DNA of 23,069 nt, taken from the NCBI GenBank assembly GCA_963966315.1, contig CAWZYX010000042.1:1-23069 (forward strand), given 5' to 3'. Position 1 is the first letter of the stretch; every line of letters starts with the position of its first letter. Position numbers and translations under genes: made by a program. The notes under the pieces were generated by a model. It made no database searches and was not told the DNA's origin. It saw only the letters and a program-made list of their open reading frames with translations. Of the stretch, positions 23,069 to 23,069 are shown in pieces. Source of the stretch: Winogradskyella_A sp963966315. GTDB taxonomy: Bacteria; Bacteroidota; Bacteroidia; Flavobacteriales; Flavobacteriaceae.

Positions 23069-23069
23069 G

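Larger units (their letters stand above)
22905..23069 (+). repeat. 55-nt exact direct repeat of the tRNA-Gln 3' end and terminator
   Basis: 22905-22959 is repeated without a mismatch at 23015-23069, a period of 110 nt; the second copy reaches the window end and may continue. Each copy holds the T-loop 3' part, the 3' T stem (CCTAG), the 3' acceptor strand (TAGGCCA), and the hairpin terminator. The 55-nt spacer (22960-23014) is unrelated to the tRNA body, with a small hairpin CCCG (22988-22991)/CGGG (22998-23001), so the second copy is not a tRNA gene. Confidence 0.95.

Noticed and set aside
22905..23069. CRISPR-like repeat-spacer unit
   Set aside because: Only two repeats, each including tRNA 3' sequence and a terminator, with no cas genes; better explained as tRNA-tail duplication.

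Overview
The window reads as chromosomal DNA of a Bacteroidota bacterium, most likely a marine Flavobacteriaceae. The reasons are: promoters of the TAnnTTTG type (a near-ideal one precedes the tRNA), almost no Shine-Dalgarno sequences, many lipoprotein-type signal peptides, a DUF2723 membrane protein, and family-level resemblance of the housekeeping proteins. No phage, transposon or CRISPR genes are seen. There is no stretch over 300 bases without a gene.

Layout. (1) 42-3873, minus strand: polA followed 10 nt later by a Sua5-type threonylcarbamoyl-AMP synthase. The Sua5 frame is interrupted by an in-frame TGA at 147-149, and recognisable Sua5 C-terminal sequence continues in the same frame to a TAA at 42-44. 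(2) 3943-5847: a small exported protein of unknown function on the minus strand with its own terminator, and a divergent class-3-like aldehyde dehydrogenase. (3) 5844-17071: two divergent transcription units separated by only 41 bp. The minus unit is GH92 alpha-mannosidase, sugar MFS transporter and glycosylasparaginase. The plus unit is GH20 beta-N-acetylhexosaminidase, a CutC-family protein and GH2 beta-mannosidase. (4) 17101-18726, plus: a membrane-anchored metallophosphoesterase and a thioredoxin-fold protein lacking both active-site cysteines. (5) 18707-22693, minus: a DUF2723 multi-membrane protein (protein O-mannosyltransferase-like) and, 6 nt downstream, a NodB-type polysaccharide deacetylase. 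(6) 22800-23069: promoter, tRNA-Gln(UUG), terminator, then a second exact 55-nt copy of the tRNA 3' end plus terminator running to the window edge.

How the genes work together. Region 3 encodes a set of exo-acting enzymes that together could dismantle the N-glycan core: alpha-mannoses (GH92), the core beta-mannose (GH2), GlcNAc (GH20), and finally the GlcNAc-Asn bond (glycosylasparaginase), with a sugar transporter for uptake. All four hydrolases carry lipoprotein signals. This resembles lysosomal glycoasparagine catabolism more than a classical SusC/SusD locus, since neither SusC/D nor an endo-glycosidase is present here. The CutC gene overlaps the beta-mannosidase gene, which suggests a carbohydrate role for this family rather than a copper one.

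The most interesting points are the nonsense codon in Sua5, CutC inside the N-glycan locus, a probable sliding-clamp-binding peptide (QFSLF) in the PolA linker, the cysteine-less thioredoxin, and the duplicated tRNA tail at the right edge.
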